A DNA stretch of 64,000 nucleotides, from NCBI GenBank assembly GCA_036346375.1, contig CM070503.1, positions 5,890,001-5,954,000 on the forward strand. Direction: 5' to 3'. This DNA comes from Guadua angustifolia. Its lineage: Eukaryota; Streptophyta; Magnoliopsida; Poales; Poaceae. Under the pieces are notes generated by a model that was not told the origin of the DNA, searched no databases, and saw nothing but the letters and a program-made list of their open reading frames with translations. Positions 61,060 to 64,000 of the stretch are shown here, one piece after another (the first letter of the stretch is position 1; every line of letters begins with the position of its first letter). A program made the translations under genes and the position numbers.

Positions 61060-61700
61060 CGGGATCAAATATGAACTCATGTAATTGTACCACGAAGAAC
61101 CTATTGGTGCCTTAGCTAGGTTTTAGGGCACTAGTAAAACTGTAAAATTCCAAACTTTTCAATACCCAATATTTTAGATTTAAAAATGTATTAATTTTTG
61201 ACATTTATCAATTTTTGCAACTTTATTATTAATGATCTAACATTTAAAAGTGATATACTAGGAATGATTTTGTCGAGGGTGTAAGCCACCGTCACAACAG
61301 AGTGATAATTAGATTCGTTCACTTTTTTTTTTTTGAAAATTAATGGAGAGTACTTCCTGGATTCATTCAATATAACGAGTTCCAGAATCTAACATGCCAT
61401 CTAAATATAAATATAAATATAAGAGATGTACTCCAAAGCCCAAAGTCACAAATTGGACTCTTACTCTTATTTTAAATGCACATAAGCTAAATCTACTCGG
61501 CACTAGATTTGTTTATCTGCAGCCCTGCACCAAGCTAGAAGTCTAGAACTAAAAACCAAGCGACACACCGCACGTAAAACACGACCTAATTGTCGTGCGC
61601 GCAGAGGATCCGCGCCTCGACCCTCTAGGCTCACTCCTAGGAAGATGCCAAAACGAAACTACTCCCCAAGAAATTGTAAGCGGTTTTGCCAAGAGCCCCT
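61060..61700. other. Space between MULE and CYCD2
   Basis: Nothing recognised beyond poly-T at 61323-61334 and short 'aaatat' repeats at 61397-61420. Confidence 0.4.
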
Positions 61701-61799
61701 CGTCCTCCTCCGAAATAGCAAGCCGCTCCTTTGTCTCGCCAGAGGAGCAGGCACCGAGCGCCACCGCTACAAAACCCTTGCTGCCCCTCTCGTGACCTC

Positions 61800-61885
61800 A
61801 GCTCGCCTCCTGTTTCTACAGTAGCCTCCGCCTCCGCCTCCTCCTCCTCCTCCCCTCCCCTCCTCTCCGCCCTCTCCTCTCCACT
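61800..61885 (+). promoter_or_regulatory. Pyrimidine-rich leader tract of CYCD2
   Basis: A dense run of cct/ctc triplets lies 260-350 bp before the cyclin ATG, typical of plant 5' leaders. The transcription start was not identified. Confidence 0.35.
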
Positions 61886-62148
61886 TGAGAAAAACACAGC
61901 CAACAAAAAAAGGAAAAAAAACCTTTTTTTATCTTCAATAAATCAAGAGCAGGGAGAGGAAGAGAGGAAAGGGAGGGGAAGGAGGAGGAGCAATCTAAAC
62001 ACAACCACAATAAAATATCAGAAAAAAGGGAGGAAAAAATACTAGTGGATACGGAGGGGAAGAAATCAGTTGCATTGGTCTATTGATTGTTCATTAATCC
62101 TACATCTCTACCATAGCGTTTCTTGGGAAGTGTTAGGGGGAGGCAAGC

Positions 62149-63849
62149 ATGGTTCCGGGCTACGACTACGCCGCCTCCGTGCTGCTGTGTGCGGAGGACA
62201 ACGCCGCCCTTGGCCTTGATGACGAGGAGGGGGAGGAGGAGTGTTCTTTGGTGGCGCCGCTGCCGTGCCACGCCGCCGCCGCGGAGGAGGGCCTCTTGAT
62301 GGACTTCTCCGTGCAGTCCGATGAATGCATTGCGGCGCTCGTGGAGAGGGAGGAGGAGCACATGCCCATGGAGGGGTACACCCAGAGGCTGCTGCAGTGG
62401 TCTGGGGGCCTGGATTTGGCCGCCGTCAGGAGGGACGCCATAGATTGGATTTGGAAGGTGAGGCTTTCTTGCTTCATGGAAACGTTTCTCTGTGTCAATA
62501 CTGAGATACTTAGATGTCACGTGCGGAATTCGCGTAAAGGTGTCTCCTTTATTGATTCTTTGGCGATTTTTTGGTTTGATTGCTGCTCGTTGATATCGTC
62601 CTTGATGTGTACCGCCGTGATAGCTGATTAAATCTGCATTTTCTGCTGGATAGGCCATTGAGCATTACAATTTTGCGCCGCTGACTGCAGTCTTGTCTGT
62701 GAACTACCTCGATAGATTCCTCTCCGTGTATGAATTTCCTGTAAGTCTAGCATTTCAGTAGCATTGCAAGCAGTCCTGCTCAAATTCCATAATGTTGTTG
62801 AGAGGGAGTTGGAAATCATGGAGCAAATGGTTTCTTATGGCAGGAAGGCAAAGCTTGGATGACACAGCTCTTGGCAGTGGCTTGCTTGTCTTTGGCTGCA
62901 AAAATGGAGGAGACTTTTGTGCCACTCCCCTTGGACCTGCAGGTGAGTGAGTGTAATGCATCTCATAACTGATCTGCACATCCATGCATTGTGAAAGTTT
63001 TGTATTTTCCTTCAAGTACCTGATGATTTTTGCTTGGCAGGTGGCTGAGGCAAAGTTTGTATTTGAGGCAAGGACCATAAAAAGGATGGAGCTTCTGGTG
63101 CTTAGTACCTTAAAGTGGAGGATGCAAGCTGTGACTGCTTGCTCATTTATTGACTACTTCCTTCACAAATTCAATGATCGTGATGCACCCTCCATGCTTG
63201 CACTCTCCCGCTCTTCTGACCTTATCTTGAGCACAGCTAAAGGTATGAGTGTTAGGTCAGATCTGATTTCTGGCCTTAGTCGATCTTTATATGGAATTTG
63301 GTGGCAATCAATTCCTAAAGTTTGATAATTTGGATCGCAGGAGCTGAATTCTTGGTTTTCAGATCTTCAGAGATTGCTGCAAGTGTTGCACTTGCTGCAT
63401 TTGGGGAGTGCAGAAGTTCGGTACTTGAGAGGGCTAAAACTAGCTGCAAGTATATAAACAAGGTATGTCATAGCTCAATGTTCTGACTAATTAAACCATT
63501 TGACTCATCACCTATTGTTAGATGGTAAATTCTAAATGCAAACTTGTTCATCTATGTCTTAGTTAGCATCAATGTGCTCTTGAATTGTTTCTAAATTAGC
63601 TGAAATACCCTTTACGTGTTGCAGGAGAGAGTCTTAAGATGCTATGAAATGATTCAAGACAAGATTACAACCGGAAACATTGTCCTAAAGTCTGCTGGAT
63701 CATCAATTTCCTTTGTGCCGCAAAGCCCCATAGGTGTGTTGGATGCTGCTGCATGTCTGAGCCAACAAAGTGATGACCCTGCTGTTGGGTCTCCTGCAAC
63801 ATGCTACCAAAGCTCTTCAGCAAGCAAAAGGAGGAGAATTAGCAGATGA
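62149..63849 (+). CDS. D2-type cyclin (G1/S regulator)
   Basis: Six exons: 62149-62457, 62654-62740, 62844-62942, 63041-63242, 63341-63462, 63625-63849; 1044 nt, 347 aa, GT-AG throughout, frame continuous. The start gives MVPGYDYAASVLLCAED, which includes the LxCxE retinoblastoma-binding motif (LLCAE, residues 12-16). The N-terminal cyclin box spans roughly 85-200, with 'RRDAIDWIWK', 'NYLDRFLSVYEFP' and 'LAAKMEETFVPLPLDLQ'. The C-terminal cyclin fold follows ('LSTLKWRMQAVTACSFIDYF'), and the tail ends 'SKRRRISR'. CYCD2 partners CDKA in the nucleus to phosphorylate RBR and start S phase. The overall sequence is the cereal CYCD2 type as I remember it. A truncated copy of exon 1 lies inverted at 42036-42428. 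Confidence 0.96.
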
Positions 63850-64000
63850 CCCATCTCATGATGTGGTGTGCTGCTCACATTTTGGAGTTTTTAATTGTTT
63901 CAAACATCACAATTGAGTTTGGTCACTCAAGAATTCTGGTGTGGTCAAGTAGTTGGTGAAAGGAACGAACGAAACATACACAATACTTGGCCCATAAACT
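63850..64000 (+). other. 3' flank of CYCD2
   Basis: About 150 bp of likely 3'UTR up to the window edge. No clear poly(A) signal was fixed. Confidence 0.5.

Noticed and set aside
61731..62045. 104-codon upstream ORF before CYCD2
   Set aside because: Possible uORF, but the composition is that of the pyrimidine-rich leader and the transcript start is unknown, so I cannot support it.
62080..62658. 192-codon minus-strand ORF across CYCD2 exon 1
   Set aside because: Antisense shadow of the GC-rich cyclin exon; it reappears in the inverted copy at 42129-42410 for the same reason.
1..64000. tRNA, rRNA, CRISPR or operon-type structures
   Set aside because: Looked for on both strands by eye; none seen, and spliced genes show this is eukaryotic DNA.

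Overview
The window is nuclear DNA from a flowering plant, almost certainly a grass (Poaceae). The evidence is GT-AG introns, GC-rich first exons, many grass-type MITEs, an Au-SINE tail, and a D2-type cyclin very close to the cereal form as I remember it. I cannot name the species. No rRNA, tRNA or CRISPR array was recognised.

Layout. 1-6800: gene-free repeats, including a degenerate ~1.6 kb repeat array, a TA/CA microsatellite and foldback-related repeats. 6802-17145 (minus): a 22-exon gene that I could splice completely (1260 aa), belonging to the uncharacterised plant family of Arabidopsis AT4G24610/AT5G65440; its introns hold a tiny SINE remnant, an LTR-like block and other repeats. 17700-26800: intergenic, with a hAT element, a MULE-like element and several MITEs. 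26877-29400 (plus): a J-domain protein gene whose last exons do not join cleanly. 29860-31675 (minus): a five-exon CURT1 thylakoid-curvature gene, convergent with the J-domain gene. 31900-51200: a dense field of nested MITEs, hAT elements, a LINE 3' end, a solo LTR with a perfect 5-bp target duplication, and a partial copy of cyclin D2 exon 1. 51629-61049: a 9.4 kb Mutator-like element (MULE) with inverted termini and three gene modules (MURA transposase, plant mobile domain protein, GRF zinc-finger protein). 62149-63849 (plus): a complete six-exon CYCD2 cyclin gene.

The four host genes are single-copy types with unrelated roles: thylakoid architecture, chaperone, cell-cycle entry and one unknown. 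They do not form a cluster. The two most notable items are the multi-gene MULE and the inverted, 393-bp, gap-free duplicate of CYCD2 exon 1 about 20 kb from its source. The duplicate lies downstream of an LTR-like promoter that points at it.
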